Shown here piece by piece: positions 44,094 through 54,408 of a DNA stretch of 64,000 bases. The translations under genes and the position numbers were made by a program. A model generated the notes under the pieces. That model saw nothing but the letters and a program-made list of their open reading frames with translations, was not told where the DNA came from and did no database searches. The DNA lies in the NCBI GenBank assembly GCA_963777565.1, contig CAVZQZ010000009.1, forward strand, positions 744,001-808,000, in the 5' to 3' direction. Origin of the DNA: CALMEC01 sp963777565 (GTDB lineage Bacteria > Actinomycetota > Thermoleophilia > Miltoncostaeales > Miltoncostaeaceae). The first letter of the stretch is position 1, and each line of letters begins with the position of its first letter.

Positions 44094-45196
44094 CGCCCTG
44101 GCACCCATGCCCGCAGACCGGGGGCGACGAGCTGCAGGCGGAGCACGCCCAGCCCGGAGCGCACCCCGACGTTGCGCCTGGACAGCTCGAGCCACCTGCC
44201 GTTGCGCAGGTCGTTGGGGCCCCGCTCGGTCGTGAACGCCAACTCGAAGCCGGTCCGGCCGAGCTCGTCGACGACCTCACGGCTGTGGCCGCCCGCCGGG
44301 TAGGCGAACGCCCTGGGCGTGGGCCCGACCTCGCGTTCGAGGTCGTCCCACGACCCGATGAGCTCCTCCGCGACCCGCTCGACCGGGAGCCGGCTGAGGA
44401 TCGGATGGGTCCGCGAATGCGGAGCAAGGGTGACGCCCTCGCCGGCGAGCTCCCGCAGACGCTGCCACCCGAGCACCCGGCATCCGGGGTCGTCGACCTC
44501 CAGCGCCCCGACGATGGCGTCGACCTCGGCCATCGCATCCTCGTGAGCGATCGCCTTGACGTGATCGCGAAGCCGGGCGAACGACGCCGCACGGTCGTCG
44601 GCGTTCCCCAGCGGCAGCGTGCCGGCCCCGCTCGCGACCGGCGCGCGTCGCGCGGTCTCCCGGAACGCCCGGTAGAGCCGATCCCACCAGAACCCCGGGC
44701 CGACACTGTCCGGGAATGCCGTCGGCACGAACAGGGTCACGGGCACGCCGTGCTCGCGCAGGACCGGCCAGGCGTTCGCGTCGAAGTCCTCGTACGCGTC
44801 GTCGAACGTCACCATCACCGACCCGGGGGGCAGCGTGGCCTCACCCCGTCGCACCGCAAGAACCTCGTCGAGCGACACGAGCCGCCGCGCCCGCGACAGA
44901 TGCGCGATCTGGCGGCGGAAGCCATCGGGGGTGGCGCTGAGGAGCGACGGATCGAGGTCTGGCCGGGCTCCGTCCGCGTCCACGCGGTGATACATCAGCA
45001 CGGTGAGCACGTCGGCCTGGGGGCGTTCGAGATGTTCAAGCGCCCCGGCGAGCCCCGGGATCTCGGCGACTCGCGTCGCCACCGTCCGCGCCGCAGAGCG
45101 GCCACCCTTGGAGACCCAGTCGCGGGCACGACCGGGGTCGCGCCGCCCGCCCGTTCCCGTGCCGCCGCCGACGCGCAGCCCGATCGCGCCGCTCAC
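44090..45196 (-). CDS. Polysaccharide deacetylase (NodB fold)
   Basis: The 368-residue protein has a CE4 NodB domain: motif 1 VTFDDAYEDF (catalytic Asp), motif 2 HSRTHP (zinc His residues) and motif 3 FAYPAGGHS. It removes N-acetyl groups from exported or lipid-linked glycan. A Gly/Arg-rich region at the N-terminus is atypical and may be cytoplasmic or flexible. It is 46 nt downstream of the sugar transferase. Confidence 0.88.
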   Translation of the reverse strand: MSGAIGLRVGGGTGTGGRRDPGRARDWVSKGGRSAARTVATRVAEIPGLAGALEHLERPQADVLTVLMYHRVDADGARPDLDPSLLSATPDGFRRQIAHLSRARRLVSLDEVLAVRRGEATLPPGSVMVTFDDAYEDFDANAWPVLREHGVPVTLFVPTAFPDSVGPGFWWDRLYRAFRETARRAPVASGAGTLPLGNADDRAASFARLRDHVKAIAHEDAMAEVDAIVGALEVDDPGCRVLGWQRLRELAGEGVTLAPHSRTHPILSRLPVERVAEELIGSWDDLEREVGPTPRAFAYPAGGHSREVVDELGRTGFELAFTTERGPNDLRNGRWLELSRRNVGVRSGLGVLRLQLVAPGLRAWVPGR

Positions 45197-45242
45197 GATG
45201 GACCGAATCCCGGCGCGAGGCGCATCCGCACGGCGCGGGAAG

Positions 45243-45860
45243 TCAGAGCCCTGACCGTCTGACGACCGACAGCACGGTCCACATCAGGATCTTCAGGTCG
45301 AGGGCCAGCGACATGTGGCGAATGTAGTCGATGTCGAGTCGCAGTCGCTCGTCGAAGGTGGTGCTGTTGCGCCCGTGTACCTGCCACAGCCCCGTGATTC
45401 CCGGGGGCACCTCGAGCCGCTCCGTGTGCCACAGGGAATAGGTGCTCGACGCGAACGACGTCGGGCGGGGGCCGACGAGCGACATGTCCCCTCGGACGAC
45501 GTTGAGGATCTGCGGCAGCTCGTCGAGGCTGGTCCTGCGCAGGAACCGCCCGATCGGCGTGATGCGCGGGTCGTTCGGGATCTTGAAGTCCGGTGGCGGG
45601 AGCACGTTGAGGTGCGCGAGCTGAGCCTTCATCTCCTCCGCGTTGCGGAGCATCGTGCGGAACTTGTACATGTGGAACCGGTGCCCGTTGCGGCCGGTCC
45701 GCTCCTGGCGGAAGAGCACAGGCCCGGGCGACCCGAGCCGGACCGCCAGCGCGCAGATCCCCATCACCGGGACGAGCACGGGGGCGAACAGCAGGCAAAG
45801 CCCGATATCGAGGGAGCGCTTGAGCGCGAGGTATGTGGTGCTCGGGGGCATCGGCGTCAC
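45243..45860 (-). CDS. Undecaprenyl-phosphate sugar phosphotransferase (priming enzyme)
   Basis: The 205-residue protein has the bacterial sugar-transferase domain with an N-terminal membrane-inserted helix (SLDIGLCLLFAPVLVPVMGI) and the motifs PGPVLFRQERTGRNGHRF, YKFRTM, TSLDELPQILNVVRGDMSLVGPRP and GITGLWQVHGR. It is the short WcaJ/ExoY-like core that starts repeat-unit synthesis on undecaprenyl phosphate. The longer membrane-spanning N-terminus of WbaP is absent. Confidence 0.92.
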   Translation of the reverse strand: MTPMPPSTTYLALKRSLDIGLCLLFAPVLVPVMGICALAVRLGSPGPVLFRQERTGRNGHRFHMYKFRTMLRNAEEMKAQLAHLNVLPPPDFKIPNDPRITPIGRFLRRTSLDELPQILNVVRGDMSLVGPRPTSFASSTYSLWHTERLEVPPGITGLWQVHGRNSTTFDERLRLDIDYIRHMSLALDLKILMWTVLSVVRRSGL

Positions 45861-45927
45861 ATCCTCCGCATCGCCCGGCGCGGCCAGAACGGCTCCCGGG
45901 CGGCGAGTCTGGGTTCGTGGGGGATTG

Positions 45928-46470
45928 CTACATCGCGGACGTTCGACGAATGGTCTCGTCGTGTCGCACCGTGACAGTGATGGGTGCGGCCACGCCGTCG
46001 CTCGAGGCGGGATCGTCGGGGCGAGCCCGCGTCGCGGCCAGCAGGCCCTCCAGTGTGAGCGCGGTCTCCGGAAAGCTCGCCCAGCCGAGAAATCGGCCGG
46101 CGACCAGGCGCGGCGCGTCGGCCCGGATGCGGTCGACGAAGCTCTGCGCGTCGTTCATCGAGGCCTCGGGCAGGAGCACCCAGGTCTCGCGGTCGGTCGT
46201 CCACGCGCGGTCGATGAGGCGCAGGAACGCCGCGAGCGCCGGCGGTGAGCCGCCACGCCGCTCCGCGGACGGTGAGATCCGGACAAGGGCGAACGATCGG
46301 GCATACCGGCGGCTGCGGTAGAGCTCGCGGTGGATCTCGTCGTGCATCGCGCTGCGAACGGCGAAGTCCTCGGCGCGGGTGGTCCGGCGCAGTCGCGACG
46401 ACCGCCCCGTGACGGGCGCGTTGGGGGGTGCGTGGCCGCTCCCTCCACCTCTCGTCACGACGCGATGCAC
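45928..46470 (-). CDS. Degenerate GGDEF-like domain protein
   Basis: The 180-residue product starts at GTG 46470, 5 nt after a strong GGAAGGAG site. Residues ~40-160 follow the GGDEF fold (RELYRSRRYARSFALVRIS, WVLLPEASMNDAQSFVDRIR, FLGWASFPETALTLEGLLAA) but have no GG(D/E)EF active-site loop, so cyclase activity is not expected. It could be a c-di-GMP-independent regulatory domain for the glycan locus. An inverted repeat sits 82 nt upstream of its start. Confidence 0.6.
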   Translation of the reverse strand: MHRVVTRGGGSGHAPPNAPVTGRSSRLRRTTRAEDFAVRSAMHDEIHRELYRSRRYARSFALVRISPSAERRGGSPPALAAFLRLIDRAWTTDRETWVLLPEASMNDAQSFVDRIRADAPRLVAGRFLGWASFPETALTLEGLLAATRARPDDPASSDGVAAPITVTVRHDETIRRTSAM

Positions 46471-46551
46471 GTGCGCTCCTTCCTCGGCGTGTGCCCGTTC
46501 TTTGCGGGTGTTTCGAGGAGCAGCATATGAAAGCCCGACCCTCGACCCCCT

Positions 46552-46587
46552 CCCCGGACGTCTAGGTCACCCCCTAGACGTCTGGGG
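46552..46587. repeat. 14-bp near-perfect inverted repeat
   Basis: CCCCGGACGTCTAG (46552-46565) and CTAGACGTCTGGGG (46574-46587) are complementary except for one base, with an 8-nt spacer. It lies in the promoter-proximal region of the GGDEF-like gene and may be an operator. Confidence 0.6.
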
Positions 46588-46648
46588 GGGTTGTCCGCAC
46601 TTTGCTGGATTTCTCGGCCGGGGCGGCCCGGCGGAGTCGCGCAAAGAG

Positions 46649-46732
46649 GGCACGTTCCGTGCCGGGGCGCACCGGACCGGCCCCCTTATGGGGCGCAATC
46701 GGCCGAACGGGCACGACCCGTGTCCCGGTGCG
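46649..46732. other. GC-rich stretch with several nested complementary stems
   Basis: One 6-bp hairpin (GGCACG/CGTGCC, 46649-46663) is followed by a closing stem CGCACCGG/CCGGTGCG (46668-46675 with 46725-46732) that encloses two hairpins (GCCCC/GGGGC and ACGGG/CCCGT). It could be a structured RNA, but such stems also arise by chance in DNA of this GC content. Confidence 0.3.
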
Positions 46733-46952
46733 GCGATACCAACGGCCCGATCGGCGTGACCCGCATTGCGACCGGGGGAACCCACCGGCCACCGGCGAGC
46801 CACACCGCCCGCGCAGCGCGCTGGTGCCAGAGGCGAGTGCGAACAGACCGTACGATCGGCCAGTACTCAACCGTCTAAATGGCCCCTACAGTTGCCCCAT
46901 CGGTCGCAGCACCTCATCAACGGTCTGCGTCGAACAGGAGGCGCGATCCGAC

Positions 46953-47213
46953 GTGGCGAGCAGGGCAGGCACGCCGGGAGCGATCATCCGGGAGGCAACG
47001 TTGGGACGAGTCGCACATCATCCCGAGAGCGTCGTGCAACGCACCGGCCACAGTTCGCGAATTGCCGCTCTAGCTGGCGCCGCGGCCCGTTCGACCGTCG
47101 TTGCCGACCTCACGCGACGACTCGCGCCGGGGGTGCCCTTCGCCGCCGTCGCCGACGACACCGTGGCCGGCGTCCCGACGAGGGGCGTCGCGATGATCGG
47201 GGGTATCGCCTAA
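46953..47213 (+). CDS. Doubtful small ORF in the intergenic region
   Basis: An 86-codon frame from GTG 46953 has an AGGAGG site 11 nt upstream and reads sensibly (REATLGRVAHHPESVVQ, AALAGAAARSTVVADL). No domain is recognised and the frame is short. The rest of 46588-47406 shows no gene I can support. Confidence 0.3.
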   Translation: MASRAGTPGAIIREATLGRVAHHPESVVQRTGHSSRIAALAGAAARSTVVADLTRRLAPGVPFAAVADDTVAGVPTRGVAMIGGIA

Positions 47214-47406
47214 CGGCATCCGTACCGGCTCGACGCCGACGCTGCCCCGGTCCCATGTGGACGGCGCCCGAACCCGGGCGCAGGCGGGCAACTCCACCAG
47301 AACCCTGTATCCATCGGTCGACCTCCCCGGACGAGCGGGAGGAAGACCAATCTTTCGTTCCTGCCGAACCCATCGGACGGCCAGTAGCCGCGTGGGATCG
47401 CACCGC

Positions 47407-47434
47407 CCTACCGTGACGTCGTTGTCACATGACC
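47407..47434 (+). promoter_or_regulatory. Shared upstream element of peroxidase gene 1
   Basis: The block begins CCTACCGTGACG and ends GTCACATGACC. It is nearly the same, with the same spacing, as 53027-53054 before peroxidase gene 2. TACCGT may be the -10 box, and GTCACATGAC is nearly palindromic, so it may be an operator. Confidence 0.5.
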
Positions 47435-47476
47435 GGCTTGCAATGGGCGTGCCGGTCTTTCCAGGGAGGGATGGTA

Positions 47477-50400
47477 ATGAGACGAAGGGTTCGATCCGGG
47501 CAGAGGATGCGCCGCATCCTCCACGGTGGGAACGGAGCCGGAGCGCTCTGGAGTCGGCGCGGTCTCGCGGTGCTCGGCCTGGTGGCCGCCGCCGGGACGC
47601 CCGTCGTCTTCAGCGCCGGTTCCACGGCCGCGCCTGCGCCAGTTGGACAGGGGTTCACGGTGACCCCCTCCGATCTGGCGTTCATCCTGAAGCAGATCAA
47701 AATCTCGGAGCGTCACGCGGCGACGCTGACCCCCGCAAACCGGTGCGGGACGCTCGTGGGACCCGGGCCGAACCAGATTCCGGACCGGCTGAGCTCCTAC
47801 GGCCTGCGGACCGTCGACGGTTCCTGCAACAACCTCTTTGCGGGTCGTGAGACGTTCGCGGCGGCCGACGTGCCGTTCCCGCGGCTGACGACCCCGGCCT
47901 TCCGCGACGCGGAGCCGATCACGCCGAGCTTCCCCGTTGGTCCTCCCGGCCCGACGAGCTACAAGCAGAAGCTCGCCGGCAACGTCGTCATCGACTCGCA
48001 GCCTCGCTTGATCAGCAACCTCATCGTCGACCAGACGAGCACGAACCCGGCGGCCGTGTGGGTCGCCTCCCATCCCGTCCGGGCGCAGGCCGCCCAGGGC
48101 AAGGTGTTCGCCTGCACCACCGACCCGGATCCCACGGTCAATCCGCCGGTCGCCGGTGATCCGCTCGGTTGCACGCCGTCGCACAACACGCTCTTCATCC
48201 CGAACATCACGACGGACACGGGCCTCTCCCCGCCGTACAACTCGATCTTCACGTTCTTCGGCCAGTTCTTCGACCACGGCGTCGACCAGACGGTCAAGAG
48301 CGGCGGGACGGTCTTCGTCCCACTGCACGCGGACGACCCGCTGCGCACCGTCGGTCCCGACGGGAAGCCGAACACCGGCGACGAGGTGCCGCGCAAGCCA
48401 GGCGTTCATGGTCCTGACCCGAGCCCAGAACCAGCCGGGCCCCGACGGCCTGCTGGGCACCGCCGACGACATCACCGACGCCAACAACACGGACTCGCCG
48501 TGGGTCGACCAGTCGCAGACCTACACGTCGCACGCCTCGCACCAGGTGTTCCTGCGCGAGTACTCGCCCAACGGTCCCGACGGGATCGCGGGTAACGCCG
48601 ACGACCGGCCGGTCTCGACCGGCAAGCTCCTCGGCGGACTTCCCGTCGGCGGGACGTACCCCGGCTCGCCCGACGGCCGGACCGGCATGTCAACTTGGGC
48701 ATCGGTCAAGAAGCAGGCCCACGACCTGCTCGGGATCCAGCTGGTCGACGCCGACGTGACGAACGTGCCGATGCTGGCGACGGACCCCTACGGGGAGTTC
48801 ATCCCAGGTCCGGCGCGTGGCCTTCCGCAGTTCGTCACCAAGACCGGTCTCGTCGAGGCGAACCCCGCCGACGACGGCGGCAAGGGCACGCGCGTGCCGC
48901 CAAACGTCATCTACTTCGACACCCCGTTCCTGACCGACATCGCCCACAACGCGGACCCGTCGCCTCAGGACACCGACCACAACCCGGCCACGCCGCCGGT
49001 CGCACCGGTTCCGGACGCCGACACCACCCCGTCGGCCGACTTCGCGAGCCAGCCGGCCGGCACCTACGACGACGAGATGCTGAACGCGCACTTCGTCTGC
49101 GGTGACGGTCGCTGCAACGAGAACATCGCGCTCAGCTCGGTGCACCAGATCTTCCACTCGGAGCACGACCGGCTCGTCGACGACATCCTGAGCACGCTGC
49201 ACGCTCCCGGCAACGAGAGCCTGCTCGCCGCCTACCAGGCGATCAACCCCGGGGCGCCCCAGGGTGACCCGACGAAGACGTTCACCTACGGCGACCGCCT
49301 CTTCCAGGCGGCCCGCTTCGTGACCGAGATGGAATACCAGCACCTCGTGTTCGAGGAGTTCGCGCGCAAGGTGGTGCCGGCCATCCGGCCCTTCCACGTC
49401 TACTCCCCGGACATGAACCCCGCGATCGAGGCCGAGTTCGCGCACGCGGTGTACCGCTTCGGGCACTCGATGCTCGACGACACGGTCGCTCGCACGAACG
49501 CGGATGGATCCGACAACTCGCTGCCCCTGCTCACCGCGTTCCTGAACCCGCCCGAGTTCTACAACGGCGGATCGGCAGGGACGCTCACGCCGGAGCAGGC
49601 CGCGGGCAGCGTGTTCATGGGCTCCTCCAACCAGACTGGCAACGAGATCGACGAGTTCGTCACGGAGACGCTCCGCAACAACCTCCTCGGGCTCCCGCTG
49701 GACCTGCCCGTGCTCAACCTGGCCCGGGCCCGCGACGCAGGCGTCCCGCCGCTGAACGACGTGCGCCGGCAGATCTTCCAGCAGACCAACGACGGCCAGC
49801 TCGCGCCCTACACGAGCTGGAGCGACTTCGGCCAGCACCTCAAGCACCCCGAGTCGCTGATCAACTTCGTCGCGGCCTACGGCAAGCATCCGACGATCAC
49901 AAGCGTCTCCACGATCGCCGCAAAGCGCGACGCCGCTCGGGCCATCGTCGACCCGCTGCCGACCGACGTCGCGCCGGCTGACGCAGCGGACTTCATGTTC
50001 GGCACGGGCGCGTGGGCGAGCGACGCCAACGGCGTGACCACGACCGGTCTCGACGACGTCGACCTCTGGGTCGGCGGCCTCGCCGAGCTCACGAACCAGA
50101 ACGGCGGCATGCTCGGCAGCACGTTCAACTACGTGTTCCAGACGCAGCTCGAGAAGCTGCAGGACGGAGACCGCTTCTACTACCTCGCCCGCACTCCCGG
50201 CATGAACCTCCGGACGCAGCTCGAGGGCAACTCGTTCGCCGAGCTGATCCAGCGCAACACCGACGGAACCAACACGCTCAAGGCGGACGTCTTCGGGACG
50301 GCCGACTGCAAGTTCCAGCTCACCAACCTCAGCGGCACCGCCGCGGGCTTCACGAGCTTCGGGTCCAGCGTGGCCGACGACCCGTCGACCGCCTGTGACG

Positions 50401-52873
50401 AGAACGCGCTGCTCCTGCGCAAGCCCGACGGCACGATCCAGTACCGGCAGGTCAACAGCGTCGACCCGTCGGGGATCAACGGGCAGTCCGTGTACAACGG
50501 CACGCCCGGCGTCGACCGGATCTTCGGCGGCGTCGACAACGACACCTTCTGGGGTGGCGGCGGCAACGACGTCATCGAGGGCAACAACGGCGACGACATC
50601 GCCCTCGGCGGTGACGGCAACGACATCATCACCGACCTCGGGGGCGCCGACACCCTCAAGGGCGGCCCCGGCAACGACGCACTCGACGGGGGCATCGGCG
50701 ACGACATCCCCATGGGCGGCACCGGCAGGACTTCATCAACGGCGGCGCCAACGACAACGAGAGCTTCGCGGGCCCCGGCAACGACTTCGTCATCGCCGGC
50801 CAGGGCGCGGACGCCGTGTTCGGCGACGGTGGCGACGACTGGATCGAGGGCGGCTCCGGCCAGGACCTCCTCCAGGGCGACCACGGCGCGCCGTTCTTCG
50901 ACGACCCGGGCCAGGCCGCGCCGGGCAACGACATCTTCGTCGGTCAGGTCGGCGAGAACGACTACGACGCCGAGGGTGGCGACGACGTCATGGCCCAGAA
51001 CGCGGCGATCGACCGCAACGCGGGAGCCGGCGGGTTCGACTGGGCGTTCCACCAGTACGACACCGTGGGCGCCGACGACGACATGGAGATCAACAACAAC
51101 CTCGTCGGCGTGCCGATCCAGGTCGTCGTCAACCGGGACCGTTGGCAGGAGACGGAGGCCGACTCGGGCTCCAAGTTCGACGACGTCATCAAGGGCACCG
51201 AGCTCGCTCCGGCGACGATCGGCGGGGCCGGCTTCACCGGCTGCGACGTCCTCGACCAGGCTGGCGTCAACCGGATCAGCGGACTCAGCAACCTGCTTCC
51301 GCAGCCGCTCACGGGCGATCCCGCTCCGGTCATCGCGGCGTCGGCGGCAGGGACCTGCCCGACCAGCGGCCCGATCTGGGGCGATGGCGACATCCTCCTC
51401 GGCGGTGGCGGCAACGACACGATCACCGGCCGCGGCGCCAACGACATCATCGACGGCGACCAGTCGCTCAACGTCCGGATCAGCGTCCGCACCGACCCGG
51501 CGAACCCGGCCTCCGAGATCGGCTCGACCGACCTCATGGAGAACAAGGCGGTCACCGGGACCTTCGGGCCCGGCACGGCAGGCATGACCCTGCAGCAGGC
51601 GGTGTTCGCGGGCCTCGTCGACCCGGGCAACCTGGTGGCGGTCCGTGAGCTCAAGACCGTCGGCGTCCAGCCGACCGATGTCGACACCGCCGTCTTCCGG
51701 GACGTCAGCACCAACTACACCATCACTCACAACCCCAACGGGTCGACGACCGTCGCCCACACCGGCGGCGTCGCCGGCGCGAAGAACGACGACGGCATCG
51801 ACACCCTCTGGAACGTCGAGCGGCTGCAGTTCATCGACCAGACGGTCACGGTGGCTGGGACGCCGCCCGCCGTCAACACCCCTGCCACAGGGCTGCCGGC
51901 CATCACCGGTACCGCGCGGGCAGGGCTCGTGCTCAGCGCGACGAACGGCAACCTCGCCGACGTCGACGGCATCGCGACGGTCACCTTCCAGTGGCAGTCC
52001 GCCCCGTCTGTCGCCGGCAACCCCGGCACGTTCACCAACATCGCAGGTGCCACCGGAGTGAACTTCACTCCCACCACCGCCCAGGTCGGCCGGTTCATGC
52101 GGGTCAACGCCACCGTCACGGACGTCTTCGGTGGGGTCACGACCAGGTCCTCGAACGCGGTGGGTCCGGTCGCCGCGGCGCCCGCACCCATCCCCCCGGT
52201 GGGGAACCGCGCCGCGCAGGGCACGCCCGTCATCATCGACGCGGTTACCGGGGTTGCCCTCGCGGGCCGCCCCCGGGTCAACGAGCAGCTCGGCGCCGAC
52301 ACCAGCCCGATCACCGACCAGGACGGACTCGTCGGCACGGTGTTCCGCTACCAGTGGCAGCAGAGCGCCAACGGCGTCAACTTCACCAACATCGCCGGCG
52401 CCACCGGCCGCGGGTTCGTCCCAACCGACACGCAGGTCGGACTCGTGCTCCGGGTGGTCGTCTCGTTCACCGACAACCGCGGGTTCAACGAGACGCGAAC
52501 CTCCGCGGCGACCCTCGACGTGCGGCCCGCCCGCGGACGCGGCGGACGCCCGGCGGTGATCGTCCTCAGCGGCGTCTCGGTGCCACGGACGGTGACGGCC
52601 AGCACCATCGCCACATCCGGACTGTCGCTGTCCTTCACGGCCCCCGCCCGCACCACACTGGTCCGGGTCGCGGTGTTCCGCGTCGGAACGAAGAAGCCGC
52701 TGGTCACGCAGTACATCAAGGTCAAAAGCGGCAAGGTCAACACCAAGCTCCGCACAGCCGCAATGAAGCGGGCGCTGCGGATCAAGGGCCGCTACCGCCT
52801 CGAGTTCACCCCCGGCACCAGCCGGACGCAACTCGGCAAAACGACGGTGCGGATGGTGACCGTCCGTCGGTAG
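47477..52873 (+). pseudogene. Secreted animal-type heme peroxidase with RTX and Ig-like repeats, gene 1 (two frameshifts)
   Basis: It encodes a peroxicin-like protein: a signal peptide with a Tat-like SRRGLAV, a heme peroxidase domain with distal-His motif FGQFFDHGVD (48251-48280) and proximal FAHAVYRFGHSM (~49440-49470), RTX calcium repeats (~50500-50990) and C-terminal Ig-like repeats. The frame changes twice: an extra base at about 48400 (CCAGGCG, after EVPRKP) and a missing base at about 50727 (GGCAGGAC, expected AAG). The two shifts cancel, so the last third is back in the first frame. Few stops have built up, so a sequencing error, a very recent mutation and a programmed shift all remain possible. 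Confidence 0.85.
52159..52872 (+). repeat. Near-identical 3' segment, copy 1
   Basis: These 714 bp match 58331-59044 without indels; I found one mismatch, near 52270. They encode the last Ig-like domain and the basic C-terminal domain (RVNEQLGADTSPITDQ onward). The rest of the two genes differs much more, which implies gene conversion or strong constraint. Confidence 0.85.
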
Positions 52874-52896
52874 CACCACCACCAGTCAACCGCGAC

Positions 52897-52924
52897 CCAC
52901 TGGCCCGCCTCGGCGGGCCAGTGG
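52897..52924 (+). terminator. Terminator of peroxidase gene 1
   Basis: A perfect 12-bp stem (CCACTGGCCCGC / GCGGGCCAGTGG, loop CTCG) is followed by CCATTTTGGG. The core GGCCCGCCTCGGCGGGCC recurs after gene 2. Confidence 0.75.
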
Positions 52925-53026
52925 CCATTTTGGGCCCGTTCGCACCCCCCAAAGGTACTGCCGCGAACTGGACTTTCATGCCGTCGAAACCCCTCCGCCG
53001 ACCAGTACTCCAGGCGTCGGTCAGGG

Positions 53027-53070
53027 CCTACCGTGACGCCACTGTCATGTGACCGCCCGGTCATGTGACC
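53027..53070 (+). promoter_or_regulatory. Shared upstream element of peroxidase gene 2, doubled motif
   Basis: The CCTACCGTGACG block is followed by two direct copies of TCATGTGACC (53045-53054 and 53061-53070) 16 nt apart. Gene 1 has one variant copy. Each copy is close to a palindrome (GGTCA-TG-TGACC), as expected for a dimeric regulator. Confidence 0.5.
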
Positions 53071-53781
53071 CCAGGAACTCACGGTGATGGCACCCCAAGG
53101 AGGGGCAACGACATGAGACGAATGGTTCGATCCGGCAAGAGGATGCGCCGCATCCTGCACACCGGGAGTGGGAGCCGGCGCGGCCTGGCGGTCGCGGGCC
53201 TTCTTGCGGCGGCGGCGACGCCCGTCGTGTTCACAGCGGGCTCCTCCGCGGCGCCCGCACCGGTCGGGCAGGGCTTCACGGTCACTTCCTCCGACCTCTC
53301 TCACATCCTTCGACAGATCAAGATCGCCGAGACGCACATCGCGAAGAACAACCAGCCCGGGTGGCTCGTCGGCCCCGACGGACAGCCCAACACCGCGGAC
53401 GACCGCGGCATCTGCGAGGCGCTCGTCGGCACCGGTCCCAACCAGATCGCCACCCCGCTGGTTGCCGACGGGCTGCGCACCGTCGACGGATCGTGCAACA
53501 ACCTGATCAAGGGGCAGGAGAAGTTCGGTGCCAGCGGCGAGATCTTCCCGCGGCTCACGACGCCGATCTTCAAGGACGCCGAGAACGTGCCGCCGGGCTT
53601 CGGCCCGCCCGGCCCCACGAGCTACCAGCAGACGAAGGGCTTGGTCTTCGACTCGCAGCCGCGACTGATCAGCAACCTGATCGTCGACCAGACGTCGACC
53701 AACCCCGCGGCAGTTTCGGCCGCGGGGTCTCCGGTGCGCACCCAGGGCAACGAGGGTGTGGTCTCGTGCGTCGACGTCAAC

Positions 53782-54408
53782 GAGGTGCAGACGCTCACCG
53801 GTACGCCGAGCGCGCCGTTCTCGCTGGAGTTCGACGGCCAGCGGACGGCAACCCTCCCGGTCGACGCGACCGCCGGACAGGTGCGTGCCGCGCTCGAGGC
53901 ACTTCCGAACATCTCCGCGAACGCGCTGAGCGTCTCGGGGACCCTCGCGGCGGGCATGACCATCAAGTTCCAGGGCACGCTCAAGGCGACCAACGTCGCA
54001 CAGCTTCTCGTCGTCGCCGGCACCAGCCCGATCACGGGCACCAACGTCGCGACGGCGACGCCGGGCGCGCCCGCCGCGCCGCCGGACGGCGCCGTCGACG
54101 AGGTCCAGACGCTCTCCGGCTCCGCGAGCTCGGTGTTCTCGATCGAGTTCGACGGGCAGACGACCGCGAGCCTCCCCGTGGACGCGGACGCGAGCCAGGT
54201 CCAGAGCGCGCTCGAGGCGCTTCCGAACATCGTGGCCGGCAACGTCACCGTCGCCGGCGGGCCCCTTCCGGCCCAGCTCACCATCACGTTCACCGGCACG
54301 CTCGGCGGGCAGGACGTCGCCGAGATCAAGGTCGTCCCCGGCATCACGGCCGTCACCGGCCTCGCGCCGGCGACGAGCGCCGAGGGAGCCGCGAACGCGG
54401 CGAACTGC
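53782..54408 (+). repeat. Two tandem ~105-residue EVQ repeats within peroxidase gene 2
   Basis: Repeat A (53782-54099) and repeat B (from 54100) both run EVQTL(T/S)G...F(S)xEFDGQxTAxLPVDAxAxQV...ALEALPNI. This type of beta repeat is common in large bacterial surface proteins. It is absent from gene 1, where a short Pro-rich linker (TTDPDPTVNPPVAGDP) takes its place. Confidence 0.7.

Noticed and set aside
46602..47213. The long form of the forward frame in the 46.6-47.2 kb region
   Set aside because: The first 110 codons run through the hairpin-rich segment and read as Arg/Pro low complexity; only the part after 46953 is kept, at low confidence.
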